This document shows, piece after piece, positions 52,394 to 61,665 of a stretch of 64,000 nt of DNA. The stretch comes from CBDATA01 sp965215615 (GTDB lineage Bacteria; Acidobacteriota; Vicinamibacteria; Marinacidobacterales; Marinacidobacteraceae). Position numbers and translations under genes: made by a program. Each line of letters begins with the position of its first letter. The first letter of the stretch is position 1. The stretch lies in NCBI GenBank assembly GCA_965215615.1, contig OZ244068.1:1426001-1490000 (forward strand), given 5' to 3'. The notes under the pieces are model-generated. The model was not told the origin of the DNA and searched no databases. It was given only the letters and a program-made list of their open reading frames with translations.

Positions 52394-54587
52394 TCTTCCG
52401 CAACCGGAGCGCGTTCAGAACCACCGAGAGCGAGGAGAGAACCATCGCGAGCGCCGCCGCCTCCGGAGCGAGCAGGATGCCGGTGAGCGGGTGGAAGATG
52501 CCGGCGGCGAGCGGGATCGCCGCGAGGTTGTAGCCGAACGCCCATCCGAGGTTCTGGCGGATCACCCGCACCGAGCGCCGCGAGATCCGGATGGCGGCAT
52601 CCGCGAGACGCAAGTCGCCGCGCATCAGGGTGATGTCGGCGGCCGCCCGGGCGATGTCGGTCCCGCTCGCGAGTGCGATGCCGACATCCGCGTGAGCGAG
52701 CGCCGGAGCGTCGTTCAGGCCGTCACCGACCATCGCCACTGCGCCGTTTCGGGAACGCAGCCGGTCGATCGCTTCCTTTTTCTCTTCCGGAAGAAGTCCT
52801 CCTGTCGATTCGCTGAAGCCGAGTTCCTCACCGATCGCGCGAACCGCTCCCGCCGAGTCTCCGGAGAGCAGCGCCACATGAAATCCCTGCTCCACCAGCC
52901 CGGATACCGCAGTTCCTGCTTCGGGTCGCGGCCGGTCACGAAAACCGACCGAGCCGATCCAGTCTTCTCCGCGAAAGACGTGAAGCCGTCCGGAAGCATC
53001 GTCCGCTTCTCCCGGTTCCCATCCGGGCAGGACCCGGTGACTGCCGACCAGGATCCGCTCTCCGCTGGAAAGGGTTGCCAAAACGCCGCGGCCGGGGAGA
53101 TTCTCGAATCGTTCGGGCGGCTCGACGGAGATCCCGCGTGCTGCGGCGTATCGGACGAGCGAGCGGGCGAGCGGATGCTCCGAACGGCATTCGGCGGATG
53201 CGGCAAGGGTCAGCATTTCTTTCGCGGATACGTCCTCACGAGGAGTCACCCGCAGTACTTCCGGCTCTCCGACGGTGATGGTGCCGGTCTTGTCGAAAGC
53301 GACGACCCGCACCGAAGCGAGCCGTTCGAGCGCGGCCCCGCTGCGGAACAGGATGCTCCGGCGTGCCGATTCTCCGGTGGCCACCAGAACCGCGATCGGA
53401 GCGGCGAGTCCCACCGCGCAGGGACAGGCGACCACGATCACCGCGACCGCACGCGCGATGGCGAAGTCGGTGTCGCTTCCGAAACCGAGCCAGCCGACGA
53501 GGGTGAGCAGGCCGAGCATCATCACCGCGGGAACGAAGACGGCCGCCACCCGATCGGCGAGCCGCTGGAGCGGAATCTTTTCCGCCTGCGCCTCGCGCAC
53601 CGCCGCGGTGATGCGGGCGAGGGTGCTCTCGCTCGCCGCTCGAAGAACTTCCACTTCGACCCATCCGGTGCGATTGAGAGCACCGGCCGCAACCTCGTCT
53701 CCGGGACCCCGATCCGCCGGTGCACTCTCTCCGGTCACGACCGACTCGTCGAACGCAGCCGCGCCGCGAAGGATGCGCCCATCGAGGGGCACGCGCTCTC
53801 CTGGCCGCACTCCGATCACTTCACCGACCCGGACCAGGTGAACCGGAATTTCCGAAGTCACGCCGCCCGCGATCCGCCGCGCTGTTTCCGGAGCCGACAG
53901 CAAGAGTCGCCGGAGTGCATCCGAGGCACGGCCACGGGCCCGGGACTCGAGCGCGCGGCCAAGAGTCACGATCGCGACCAGCATGGCGGCGGTGTCGAAG
54001 AACCGGATCCCGGGGGCGAGAACGCCGAGGAGGCTCGCGAGCGATGCCGCGTAGGCGACTCCGGAGCCCAGGCCGATCAGGCTGTCCATGCTGAAGGAGC
54101 GGTGACGAAAGCCGGCGAAGAGGGCCTTGAGACAGGGCCACCCGAAACCGAGGCAGACCGGAGCAGAGACGAGGAGCTGCAGGACGGCGGGATCCAGGCC
54201 GAATCCGGAGGACATGCCGGCCGCCATGGTGAGGAGCGCGAGCAGGATCGCCACCGCCGCGCGGAGGCCGCTGGTCGGGGCTTCCTGCGGGGTGGATCGA
54301 TCGCCCGTAGCTCCGGCAGTTGGCCACTCCAGTCGGTAGCCCGCTCTTTCCACGGCTCGGGCGAGGGCTGCCTTCAGCTCTTCGCGGGTCTCCCGAATCG
54401 GCACCCCTTCGGGCATCGCGGTGAAATCGCCGGTGGCGAGGTTCGCAGCAACCGAAGCGATCCCCTCCACCTGTCTCGCAGAACGTTCCACGCCCGCGAC
54501 GCAACCGGCGCAGTGCATCCCGACCACCCGTCCGTGAAGAGCGCGCCGCCCGCTCACGGCGCCCCCATCGGTTCCAACCTCCGCCAA
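52377..54587 (-). CDS. copA: Heavy-metal P1B-type ATPase, copper family
   Basis: A 736-residue metal pump. An N-terminal HMA domain carries GMHCAGC. Transmembrane helices lead to the CPC metal site (VACPCAVGLAAP), the phosphorylation motif FDKTGTITVGEP, SEHPLARS, and the hinge MVGDGLNDAPALAHADV. CPC plus the HMA cysteines support Cu(I) or Ag(I) transport; the direction (efflux or supply to cuproenzymes) is not certain. The start is TTG at 54587 or GTG at 54557. It is divergent from def across 49 bp. No copper regulator or chaperone is adjacent. Confidence 0.9.
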   Translation of the reverse strand: MAEVGTDGGAVSGRRALHGRVVGMHCAGCVAGVERSARQVEGIASVAANLATGDFTAMPEGVPIRETREELKAALARAVERAGYRLEWPTAGATGDRSTPQEAPTSGLRAAVAILLALLTMAAGMSSGFGLDPAVLQLLVSAPVCLGFGWPCLKALFAGFRHRSFSMDSLIGLGSGVAYAASLASLLGVLAPGIRFFDTAAMLVAIVTLGRALESRARGRASDALRRLLLSAPETARRIAGGVTSEIPVHLVRVGEVIGVRPGERVPLDGRILRGAAAFDESVVTGESAPADRGPGDEVAAGALNRTGWVEVEVLRAASESTLARITAAVREAQAEKIPLQRLADRVAAVFVPAVMMLGLLTLVGWLGFGSDTDFAIARAVAVIVVACPCAVGLAAPIAVLVATGESARRSILFRSGAALERLASVRVVAFDKTGTITVGEPEVLRVTPREDVSAKEMLTLAASAECRSEHPLARSLVRYAAARGISVEPPERFENLPGRGVLATLSSGERILVGSHRVLPGWEPGEADDASGRLHVFRGEDWIGSVGFRDRPRPEAGTAVSGLVEQGFHVALLSGDSAGAVRAIGEELGFSESTGGLLPEEKKEAIDRLRSRNGAVAMVGDGLNDAPALAHADVGIALASGTDIARAAADITLMRGDLRLADAAIRISRRSVRVIRQNLGWAFGYNLAAIPLAAGIFHPLTGILLAPEAAALAMVLSSLSVVLNALRLRKIKFAA

Positions 54588-54636
54588 GACGATTCGGATC
54601 GTAGCGCGGAGTCCCGCGATTTACACTCCGCGTCGC

Positions 54637-55149
54637 TTGCCGGTCCTGCCCATTCTCCGTTACGGAGCGAACATCCTGAACGCCCCTTCTCCGCCCGTCG
54701 AGGATTTTGGAAAAGACTGGAAGCCCCTGGTTGACGACATGGTCAGCACCATGTACGCAGCACCGGGAGTAGGACTCGCCGCCCCCCAGATCGGTGTCGC
54801 CCTGCGGCTCGTGGTGATCGATATCACCGCAGGCGAGAAGCCGAACAACCTGATCGTCATGGCGAACCCCCGGATTCTCGCGTCCGAAGGCATCCAGAAC
54901 GAGGAAGAGGGATGCCTTTCGGTACCCGGATATTCCGGAGTGACCCGTCGTCCCGCGTGGGTCCGGGTCCGAGGGCAGGATCTCAAGGGAGAGCCGTTCG
55001 AGATGGAGGGCGAAGGGCTTCTTGCGCGCGCTTTCGCTCACGAGATCGACCACGTGGACGGCCGCCTCTTTCTCGAACGCCTGGGAGCGCTCAAGCGCGA
55101 TCTCATCACCCGCAAGCTCCGTCGCCGGATGCGCCGCGGAGACTGGTAG
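54637..55149 (+). CDS. def: Peptide deformylase
   Basis: Removes the formyl group from nascent proteins. The 170-residue metalloenzyme has all three motifs: GVGLAAPQIG, EEGCLSVPG (metal Cys) and FAHEIDHVDG (HExxH). The start is TTG. fmt follows 17 bp later, the normal def-fmt pair. Confidence 0.95.
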   Translation: MPVLPILRYGANILNAPSPPVEDFGKDWKPLVDDMVSTMYAAPGVGLAAPQIGVALRLVVIDITAGEKPNNLIVMANPRILASEGIQNEEEGCLSVPGYSGVTRRPAWVRVRGQDLKGEPFEMEGEGLLARAFAHEIDHVDGRLFLERLGALKRDLITRKLRRRMRRGDW

Positions 55150-55166
55150 GAAAACTCCGGCAGGCG

Positions 55167-56159
55167 ATGCCGCATTCGCCCCTCCGCGTCGTCTTTTTCG
55201 GAACTTCGACGTTCGCCGTCCCCGTTCTCGAAGCGCTCGCGAAGGAACACCGGGTGGCGGCGGTCTTCACCCAGCCGGACCGGCCGGCCGGTCGCGGCAG
55301 GAAATTGGCGCGGAGCCGGATCGGAATCCTCGCCGACGATCTCGGCCTCCTCGTGGAGCAGCCGCCGAGACTCCGGCGGCGCGAGGCGGTCGAGCGGGTC
55401 GCAAATCTTGCCGCCGATTGTCTGGTGGTTGCGGATTACGGCCAGATCCTTCCCCCGGCCGTCCTCGAAGCGACACGACTCGGCGCGGTGAATGTCCACG
55501 CATCGCTGCTTCCGGAGCTTCGGGGCGCGGCACCCGCGGTCTGGGCGGTGGCGAGAGGCTTTCGACGCACCGGAGTGAGCACGATGCAGGTGGATGCCGG
55601 GCTCGACACCGGGCCGGTTTTCCTGCAGCGGGAGGTGGAGATCGAACCCCGGGAATCCGCTCCCGAACTGCTTGGCCGCCTCGCTCCGATCGGTGCGTCG
55701 CTGCTCCTCGAAACGCTCGAAGGGCTGGAAGCCGGAACCCTCCACCCACTCCCGCAGGACGAAAACCGCGCCACATTCGCACCGCGGATTTCGCGATCCG
55801 ACGCGGTTCTCGACTGGCAGGCTCCGGCCGCCGCGCTCGGAAACCGGGTCCGTGCCTTCGCACCGGCGACGACCGTCCTGTCGGGCAAGGTACCGACCCC
55901 GATCCGGGTGCACGAAGCGGTGGCGACCGATTCCCCCTCCCCTCTCCCTGGCCACTTCCGGAATGCGGGCTCGGCGCGCCGCCCGAAGCTACTGGTCGGA
56001 GCGGGGGAAAGCAGCGCGCTCGAAATCCGGACCCTGCAACTGCCTGGTTCACGCCGGATGACGGCAGCCGACAGCATCCGGGGGAGAAGGCTTCCCCCCG
56101 AGGGAGAATTCCTCTCGAAGGACCAGGCGACGGCACACCTTTTCGGAGAGGGCGGCTGA
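55167..56159 (+). CDS. fmt: Methionyl-tRNA formyltransferase
   Basis: Formylates initiator Met-tRNA. About 330 residues: LRVVFFGTSTFAVPVLEALA at the N-terminus, FTQPDRPAGRGRKLARS, and the catalytic region VNVHASLLPELRGAAPAVWA, where the Asn/His residues bind formyl-THF. STMQVDAGLDTGPVFLQREV follows, then an OB-fold C-terminal domain. The ATG at 55167 fits the family start. The stop overlaps the next ATG by one base. Confidence 0.94.
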   Translation: MPHSPLRVVFFGTSTFAVPVLEALAKEHRVAAVFTQPDRPAGRGRKLARSRIGILADDLGLLVEQPPRLRRREAVERVANLAADCLVVADYGQILPPAVLEATRLGAVNVHASLLPELRGAAPAVWAVARGFRRTGVSTMQVDAGLDTGPVFLQREVEIEPRESAPELLGRLAPIGASLLLETLEGLEAGTLHPLPQDENRATFAPRISRSDAVLDWQAPAAALGNRVRAFAPATTVLSGKVPTPIRVHEAVATDSPSPLPGHFRNAGSARRPKLLVGAGESSALEIRTLQLPGSRRMTAADSIRGRRLPPEGEFLSKDQATAHLFGEGG

Positions 56160-57031
56160 TGCGCCGGTTGCTGGGTGGAGGTCTCGCTGCCGTTGCCCTC
56201 TGGGGGGGATGCGCGGCCTGGTCCGCCTCCCGCCCGCCGGTCGAACCCCATGTCTTTTTCGCGGAGCCCACCCGGAACCTGGCCCATCGGGGCGGTGGGG
56301 TCGCGGCACCCGAGGCGACCCTTCCGGCGTTCAGGGCAGCGGTCGAGGCCGGGGCCGACGTGCTGGAGTTCGATGTCCGGCTGACCGCCGACGGCAAGCT
56401 CGTGGTCATCCACGACGAAACCGTGGATCGAACCACCGACGGGGCCGGACGGGTGGATGCCATGACTCTCGATACGCTCCGGAACTGGAACGCCGGCCAC
56501 CATTTCCGCGCTCCCTCCGGCGTGCGTCCGTACCACGACTCTCCGGTTCCGACCCCCACTCTCGCCGAGGTTTTCGATGCCCACCCCGGCCGGCGCATGG
56601 TCATCGAGATGAAGGTTCCGGAAACGGTGGTGCCGCTTTGCAACGAGATCACGGCGCGAGGCCGCGAGACGATCACGCTGGTGGCCGCTTTCGAGCGGGA
56701 TTCGCTCGAAGTCTTTCGCGACCGCTGCCCCCGGGTTCCCACCGTGGCTTCCCTGACCGAGGGCCTCGTCTTTCTCGCGTTCTCCCGCCTTCGTCTCTCC
56801 GGCCTCCTGCGCCCGGCGGCGAAAGCGCTTCTCGTGCCGGAACGCGTCGGCCCCATCCGGGTCGTGAGTCCCGGTCTTCTCGAGGCGGCCCGCCAGCTCG
56901 GGCTGCCGGTCATCATCTGGACGGTGAACGAGCGGGAAGACATGGAGCGCCTCCTCGATCTGGGCGTGGAAGGCATCCTGACCGACGATCCCGGAGCTCT
57001 TTCCGCAGTGCTCTCCCGGCGCGGCGGTTGA
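56159..57031 (+). CDS. Glycerophosphodiester phosphodiesterase
   Basis: A 290-residue GDPD. An N-terminal hydrophobic segment (LLGGGLAAVALWGGCAAW) suggests export or lipid anchoring, though the lipobox is not canonical. The catalytic TIM barrel shows NLAHRGGGVAAPEATLPAF, VLEFDVRLTADGKLVVIHDE and VDRTTDGAGRVD with the expected His and Glu/Asp residues, ending in VIIWTVNEREDMERLLDLGV. It releases glycerol 3-phosphate from phospholipid head groups. It sits between fmt and rsmB with overlapping ends. Confidence 0.9.
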   Translation: MRRLLGGGLAAVALWGGCAAWSASRPPVEPHVFFAEPTRNLAHRGGGVAAPEATLPAFRAAVEAGADVLEFDVRLTADGKLVVIHDETVDRTTDGAGRVDAMTLDTLRNWNAGHHFRAPSGVRPYHDSPVPTPTLAEVFDAHPGRRMVIEMKVPETVVPLCNEITARGRETITLVAAFERDSLEVFRDRCPRVPTVASLTEGLVFLAFSRLRLSGLLRPAAKALLVPERVGPIRVVSPGLLEAARQLGLPVIIWTVNEREDMERLLDLGVEGILTDDPGALSAVLSRRGG

Positions 57032-58428
57032 CCGTGTCTCCCGGCGAGGAGTCGAAGAACCCGGCGCGGCTGCTCGCCTTCCGGGTTCTGAACGAACTGG
57101 AAGCCGGTTTCGGATCTCCCCGCCGCCGGACATCGAACCCCGACCACCTGCTGGCCCGGTTCGAGAAGGAGCGGGAGATCGGACCGGAGGATCTCGGGCT
57201 CGCGAGAGATCTGGTTTTCGGGACCCTGAAATACCGGCGTCTGCTCGATCACGTGCTCGCGAGCTTCTCCCGAAGGCCGATGCGAAACCTCGAGCGCTCC
57301 CTCCGCACCCTGCTGAGGATGGGCCTCTACCAGCTCCGGATGCTGACCCGGATCCCGGAGCGCGCGGCCGTCTTCGAGACAGTGGGGCTTGCCCGGGCGG
57401 TCGCGCGTCCGGGGGCTCATCGGATGGTCAATGCCGTGCTGCGGGCCTATTTGCGCTCCGACTATCCGTGGCCTCACTCCGAGGGGGAACCGGAGCCTTA
57501 TCTGCGAGTGGGCCTTTCCCATCCGGACTGGATCGTGGACCGTCTGCTCGCGCAGCTCGGAGAAGCCGGGGCACGGGAGCGCATGGAGCACGCCAACCGG
57601 ACTCCGAAGACCTTCCTGCGGGTCAGCCGCCGGATTTCGCTTCCCGCGGCCCGGCAACGGCTTCTCGAAGAGGGAGTCCGGACCGCGATCTTCCCGATGG
57701 CTCCCGGTTGTCTCGTGGTGCTCGAGGGCCATCCGCTTCGGACGCAGACGCACCGGGAGGGACTCGTTCACATCCAGGATGCCGGCTCCCAGCTCATCGG
57801 CTGGCTGCTGCCGCTCGAGGGAGCCCGAAGCGTGCTCGACCTGTGCGCCGCACCGGGCGGCAAGGCCACCATCCTCGCCGAGCGGCTTCACCCCGGATCG
57901 CTGATCGCATCCGATCTTCGCTTCCCCCGGCTCCGGGTTCTCGAAGGGATCGCTTCCCGCCTCGCGATTCCCAACCTGCGACTCCTCGCGGCGGATGCTG
58001 GATGCCCTCCGTTCCCGCCGGGGTCTTTCGATCGGATCCTGCTGGATGCGCCCTGTAGCGGACTCGGAACCCTCGCCCGCAATCCGGACATCAAATGGAC
58101 ATCCTCTCCGCGACGGGTGCGCAAGCTCGGGCGAACCGCCGCTGCTCTCGTGGAAGCGGCGGCTCGTTTGCTCACTCCCGGCGGCCTCCTTCTCTATTCA
58201 GCCTGTTCGCTGGAAGAGGAAGAGACCACCGATCTCGTGAACCACGCTCTCGGAACCGGGCCGGGACTCGAAAGGGCCCCGCTCGGACAAGGCCTCGGAC
58301 AGGATATGGAAGACCGGATCGGACCCTTTCTCGGTGAGGACGGCTTCCTCCGCATCGCTCCTGAAACATCGGGGACCGACGGCTACTTCGCCGCGCTCCT
58401 CCGCCGGAGCGGGACTCCCGGCGACTAG
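57028..58428 (+). CDS. rsmB: 16S rRNA (cytosine-967-C5)-methyltransferase RsmB
   Basis: About 466 residues: an N-terminal NusB-like helical domain (NPARLLAFRVLNELEAG, DLGLARDLVFGTLKYRRLLD), then the methyltransferase domain with SAM motif VLDLCAAPGGKATILAE. The two active cysteines lie in LDAPCSGLGTLARNPDIKW and SACSLEEEETTDLV. The order def-fmt-rsmB is common, here with a GDPD gene inserted. The TTG start overlaps the GDPD stop (TTGA); a GTG two codons later is possible. Confidence 0.92.
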   Translation: MTVSPGEESKNPARLLAFRVLNELEAGFGSPRRRTSNPDHLLARFEKEREIGPEDLGLARDLVFGTLKYRRLLDHVLASFSRRPMRNLERSLRTLLRMGLYQLRMLTRIPERAAVFETVGLARAVARPGAHRMVNAVLRAYLRSDYPWPHSEGEPEPYLRVGLSHPDWIVDRLLAQLGEAGARERMEHANRTPKTFLRVSRRISLPAARQRLLEEGVRTAIFPMAPGCLVVLEGHPLRTQTHREGLVHIQDAGSQLIGWLLPLEGARSVLDLCAAPGGKATILAERLHPGSLIASDLRFPRLRVLEGIASRLAIPNLRLLAADAGCPPFPPGSFDRILLDAPCSGLGTLARNPDIKWTSSPRRVRKLGRTAAALVEAAARLLTPGGLLLYSACSLEEEETTDLVNHALGTGPGLERAPLGQGLGQDMEDRIGPFLGEDGFLRIAPETSGTDGYFAALLRRSGTPGD

Positions 58429-58437
58429 AATTCCGGA

Positions 58438-59232
58438 GTGCCCCGCTCCCGGAAACCATCCTCCAGCACGTCCCGCCGGATACGGATTCGCGTCCGGCGT
58501 GCCGGACGGGAGCGGTCGCGCTTCGGATGGTTCCTCGACACCCTCCTGATCGGCATGGGGCTCGGCGTCACCTTTCTGATGGCAGGAGGAATCACCCTGC
58601 TGCTCGTGTCCCGAACCGCCGATCCCCTGGTCCCGGATCTCGAAGGACTCGATCCCGCTCGTGCCGAAAGGATTCTCGCCGGCGTCGGACTCCGGCTCGC
58701 AGAAATCGGAAGCGAATTCCATGACCGAACACCCGTCGGTCGCATCGCCCGCCAGGACCCCGATGCCGGCGTTGCTTTCAAGCGCGGACGATCGGTGCGG
58801 GTCTATCTGAGCCTCGGACCCACCCGTGCCATGGTGCCTCGACTGGAGGGAGAAAACCTGATCGAAGCGCGCCGCCGCCTCGAATCCGAGGGTTTCCGCA
58901 TGGGCCGGGTCTCCGAAATTCCGAACGACTCCTATATCGCCGGACGGGTGATCGCCCAGTCCCCGACCGCCTACGCGGAACGGGTCCCCGGCGATCCGGT
59001 TTCGGTGCTCGTCTCCGCCGGTGCCGAGCCGGAGTCCTTCCTCATGCCCGATTTCATTGGCCGCCCCTACGGAGATCTCGCCGATGCGCTGAGCCGGGCG
59101 GCGGTGCGGGTGGGCGAAGTGCGGAGCGTGGACTATCCCGAGGTTCCGCAGGGCACTGTCGTGGACCAGTCGCCCCGCGCCGGCCTCAGGGTGACCCAGG
59201 CGGACCGCATCGTCCTCGTCCTCAGTCGTTAG
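58438..59232 (+). CDS. Membrane-anchored PASTA-domain protein
   Basis: A 264-residue protein with a basic cytoplasmic N-terminus, one membrane helix (FLDTLLIGMGLGVTFLMAGG) and three PASTA modules, for example VPDLEGLDPARAERILAGVG, VPRLEGENLIEARRRLESEG and MPDFIGRPYGDLADALSRAA. PASTA domains bind peptidoglycan or beta-lactams, usually as parts of Ser/Thr kinases or penicillin-binding proteins. Here they stand alone, without kinase or transpeptidase. Stand-alone PASTA proteins between rsmB and rpe are known in some deltaproteobacteria. Role unknown. Confidence 0.85.
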   Translation: MPRSRKPSSSTSRRIRIRVRRAGRERSRFGWFLDTLLIGMGLGVTFLMAGGITLLLVSRTADPLVPDLEGLDPARAERILAGVGLRLAEIGSEFHDRTPVGRIARQDPDAGVAFKRGRSVRVYLSLGPTRAMVPRLEGENLIEARRRLESEGFRMGRVSEIPNDSYIAGRVIAQSPTAYAERVPGDPVSVLVSAGAEPESFLMPDFIGRPYGDLADALSRAAVRVGEVRSVDYPEVPQGTVVDQSPRAGLRVTQADRIVLVLSR

Positions 59233-59237
59233 CCGCC

Positions 59238-59882
59238 TTGCGCATCGCCCCCTCCCTCCTCTCGGCCGATTTCACCCGGCTCGGAGAGCAGGTCCGCCAG
59301 GTAGAGGAGGCGGGGGCCCACCAGCTTCACCTCGATGTCATGGACGGCCACTACGTACCCAACCTGACCTTCGGGGCGATGGTGGTCGAGGCGGTGCGGG
59401 GAATCACCACGCTGCCGCTCGAAGCGCACCTGATGATTGCAAACGCGCACGAATCGTTCGCGGCCTATGTGGATGCGGGTGCCGGACAGATCGCCATCCA
59501 TCCGGAAACCGCGCCCCATCTCCACAAGACCCTCCACGACATCCGTCGCGCCGGGGCCAGCCCGGGCATCGCGATCAACCCGCTGACCCCGCTCGCCATG
59601 CTCTCGGAGGCGATCTCCGCCTCCGACTACGCGATCGTGATGTCGGTGAATCCGGGCTGGGGGGGGCAGGCGTTCATCGAGGGGAGTTTCGAGCGCGTCC
59701 GCCGGGTTCGCGAGATGGCGGATCGACTGAACCCCGGCTACCGGATCACCATGGACGGCGGCATGAATCCGGAGCGGATTCCGGCGGCGCGCGCTGCCGG
59801 TGCCGACACGGTGGTGGCAGGATCGGCCATCTTCCACGCTCCGGATCCGGCCGATGTGGTGCGTCAGTTGCTCGCGGCCTGA
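59238..59882 (+). CDS. rpe: Ribulose-phosphate 3-epimerase
   Basis: Interconverts ribulose 5-phosphate and xylulose 5-phosphate in the pentose phosphate pathway. The 214-residue TIM barrel has IAPSLLSADFTRLGEQVRQV, HLDVMDGHYVPNLTFG, LEAHLMIANAHES, VMSVNPGWGGQAFI and ITMDGGMNPERIP, all classic for Rpe. The start is TTG, five bases after the PASTA gene. Confidence 0.95.
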   Translation: MRIAPSLLSADFTRLGEQVRQVEEAGAHQLHLDVMDGHYVPNLTFGAMVVEAVRGITTLPLEAHLMIANAHESFAAYVDAGAGQIAIHPETAPHLHKTLHDIRRAGASPGIAINPLTPLAMLSEAISASDYAIVMSVNPGWGGQAFIEGSFERVRRVREMADRLNPGYRITMDGGMNPERIPAARAAGADTVVAGSAIFHAPDPADVVRQLLAA

Positions 59883-59922
59883 ATGATCGCTGCCTGACGC
59901 TAGGATTCTGTTCCCGCGCTCG

Positions 59923-60723
59923 ATGTCGTTTCCCGGAACCACTGGCAGATCACTCTTCGTCGCTCCGCTGCTCCTTTCCCTGCTGGCTCTGTCCTGCAGT
60001 TCCCGCGAGTTGACTGCGGTGCCCGAAGGCGCGCAGGCCGACCGGCGACTCCTCGCGCTCGGACAGGAAGCGCTCGAAGAGAGCGACTGGGAAACAGCCC
60101 GCGCCTATTTCCGCCAACTCCTCGACAGCTATCCACGAAGCCAGTTCGCGGGGGATGCCCGTCTCGGCATTGCGGACACCTACTACGGCCAGCGGGGTGC
60201 CCAGAACGCGCTGCTCGCGAGCACCGAGTACCGCGACTACCTCACCTTCTTTCCGAACCACCCACGCGCCGATTACGCGCAGTTTCGCATCGCCTATGGC
60301 CACTACCGAAGGCGGCGCGGCGCGGATCGAGACCAGGAAGAAACCCGACTGGCCGTGGAGGGATTCCGGAAACTGCTCGACCTCTACCCCAACTCGCGCT
60401 ACGCCGAGGAAGCCCGTGGGCATCTCGCGGAATGCGAGGACGAACTCGCGGACGCAATGCTGCAGGTGGCCGAGTTCTATCAGGACCAGCGCCGCTGGTG
60501 CCGCGGGGCCATTCCGCGGCTCGAGGAAATCCTCGAGACCTGGCCCGGTTTCGATCGCGCCGCGGAAACCCGGATGCGGCTGGGGCAGGCTCTCATGGAT
60601 TGCGGACGCGACCCCGAGGCTCTCGTTCACTACCAGAAAGTCGTCGAAGATTCTCCCGACAGCGAATTCGCCCCGGATGCCCGCGAGCATATCCGCGCCC
60701 TGCTGGCGCGTCGGGAGCCCTGA
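59923..60723 (+). CDS. bamD: BamD-like outer membrane assembly lipoprotein
   Basis: A 266-residue lipoprotein: signal APLLLSLLALSCSS with lipobox LALSC. It is followed by TPR-like repeats of the BamD pattern (ARAYFRQLLDSYPRSQFAGD, EYRDYLTFFPNHPRADYAQF, FRKLLDLYPNSRYAEEARGH, HYQKVVEDSPDSEFAPDARE). BamD links to BamA in outer-membrane protein insertion. Another TPR lipoprotein role is possible but less likely. It ends 18 bp before a convergent small gene. Confidence 0.83.
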   Translation: MSFPGTTGRSLFVAPLLLSLLALSCSSRELTAVPEGAQADRRLLALGQEALEESDWETARAYFRQLLDSYPRSQFAGDARLGIADTYYGQRGAQNALLASTEYRDYLTFFPNHPRADYAQFRIAYGHYRRRRGADRDQEETRLAVEGFRKLLDLYPNSRYAEEARGHLAECEDELADAMLQVAEFYQDQRRWCRGAIPRLEEILETWPGFDRAAETRMRLGQALMDCGRDPEALVHYQKVVEDSPDSEFAPDAREHIRALLARREP

Positions 60724-60741
60724 TCTGCCGTCCGGATCCGG

Positions 60742-61128
60742 TCAGCGGGATCCCGTGACCGGGCAGCGCTTCCACGCCTCGCCGTCATGGACGAGGACGC
60801 TCTCGATCCGGCCGGCGATCACGAGATCTCCGGCCACGAGTTTCCGGAGAATCCACTCGCCTGCCTCCCGGAAGTCGGAAGCCGAAAGCGCGATCCCGAC
60901 GATCTGCCACCCGGATGGGGATCGCTTTTCGAAGCGGGCTTCGACGAGCCCTTCGATATCCCCGGAGAACGGTTCCAGCCCGAACACGTCCACCTGGGCA
61001 TGGCGCTTTTCCCCGTAGAGAAGGCCCCGGGCATCGCGGATCGCTCCCCACGCTTCCGACCCGAAAAAAACGAGAAGCCCGCCACGATGCTTCGGAATTG
61101 CGACGGACGAAAGGCTTTTTTCGACCAC
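60742..61128 (-). CDS. Small protein of unknown function, possibly PilZ-like
   Basis: A 128-residue protein starting from GTG three bases after the pgsA stop. It is not recognised. A middle part (VDVFGLEPFSGDIEGLVEAR, GWQIVGIALSASDFREAGEW) has the alternating strand pattern of PilZ-type domains. The c-di-GMP-binding RxxxR and (D/N)xSxxG motifs are missing, so binding is doubtful. It probably travels with pgsA in the same transcript. Confidence 0.6.
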   Translation of the reverse strand: MVEKSLSSVAIPKHRGGLLVFFGSEAWGAIRDARGLLYGEKRHAQVDVFGLEPFSGDIEGLVEARFEKRSPSGWQIVGIALSASDFREAGEWILRKLVAGDLVIAGRIESVLVHDGEAWKRCPVTGSR

Positions 61129-61131
61129 CGC

Positions 61132-61665
61132 CTAGCTTGCGGCGTAAAAGACCCGCGACCGCTGGAAATAGACGAAGCCGGACCACAGGGTGACCGCCAC
61201 CGCGATCCAGAGCCCCAGGATTCCGAGCGGTGCGAACGGCGCGTACCAGGCACCGAGCAGCACGAGAAGCACGGCATAGACCTGTACGTGCATCTTCGCC
61301 TTCCCGAGAGAGCTCACCGGAACGCTTCCGCCGCGCTCGAGAGCGATCATCCGGAGCGCGGTCACTGCGAACTCCCGCCCCACGATGGCGATCGCCACCC
61401 ACGAAGGGCTGAGGCCGCGCGCTACCAGACAGATGAACGTGGTGGAAACGAAGAACTTGTCCGCGATGGGGTCGAGCAGGACGCCGAGCGGAGTGATCTG
61501 GTTCAGACGACGCGCCAGGTAGCCGTCCATCAGGTCGGTGAACGCGATGAATCCGATGAGCAGCATCGCCACCGGCTGCCAGTAGGGCCACTCATCGAAG
61601 AGCACGAGCGCAACCGCGGGAGTCAGGGCGATCCGCAGGACGGTCAGTCGGTTCGGAAGATTCAC
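61132..61665 (-). CDS. pgsA: CDP-diacylglycerol-glycerol-3-phosphate 3-phosphatidyltransferase
   Basis: Makes phosphatidylglycerol phosphate. The 177-residue membrane protein opens with MNLPNRLTVLRIALTPAV, the typical PgsA start. It has the phosphotransferase signature FTDLMDGYLARRLNQITPLG followed by VLLDPIADKF, then AIVGREFAVTALRMIALERG. It is closer to classic PgsA than the copy at 45320-45853. Start is GTG. The small unknown gene follows. Confidence 0.92.
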   Translation of the reverse strand: MNLPNRLTVLRIALTPAVALVLFDEWPYWQPVAMLLIGFIAFTDLMDGYLARRLNQITPLGVLLDPIADKFFVSTTFICLVARGLSPSWVAIAIVGREFAVTALRMIALERGGSVPVSSLGKAKMHVQVYAVLLVLLGAWYAPFAPLGILGLWIAVAVTLWSGFVYFQRSRVFYAAS

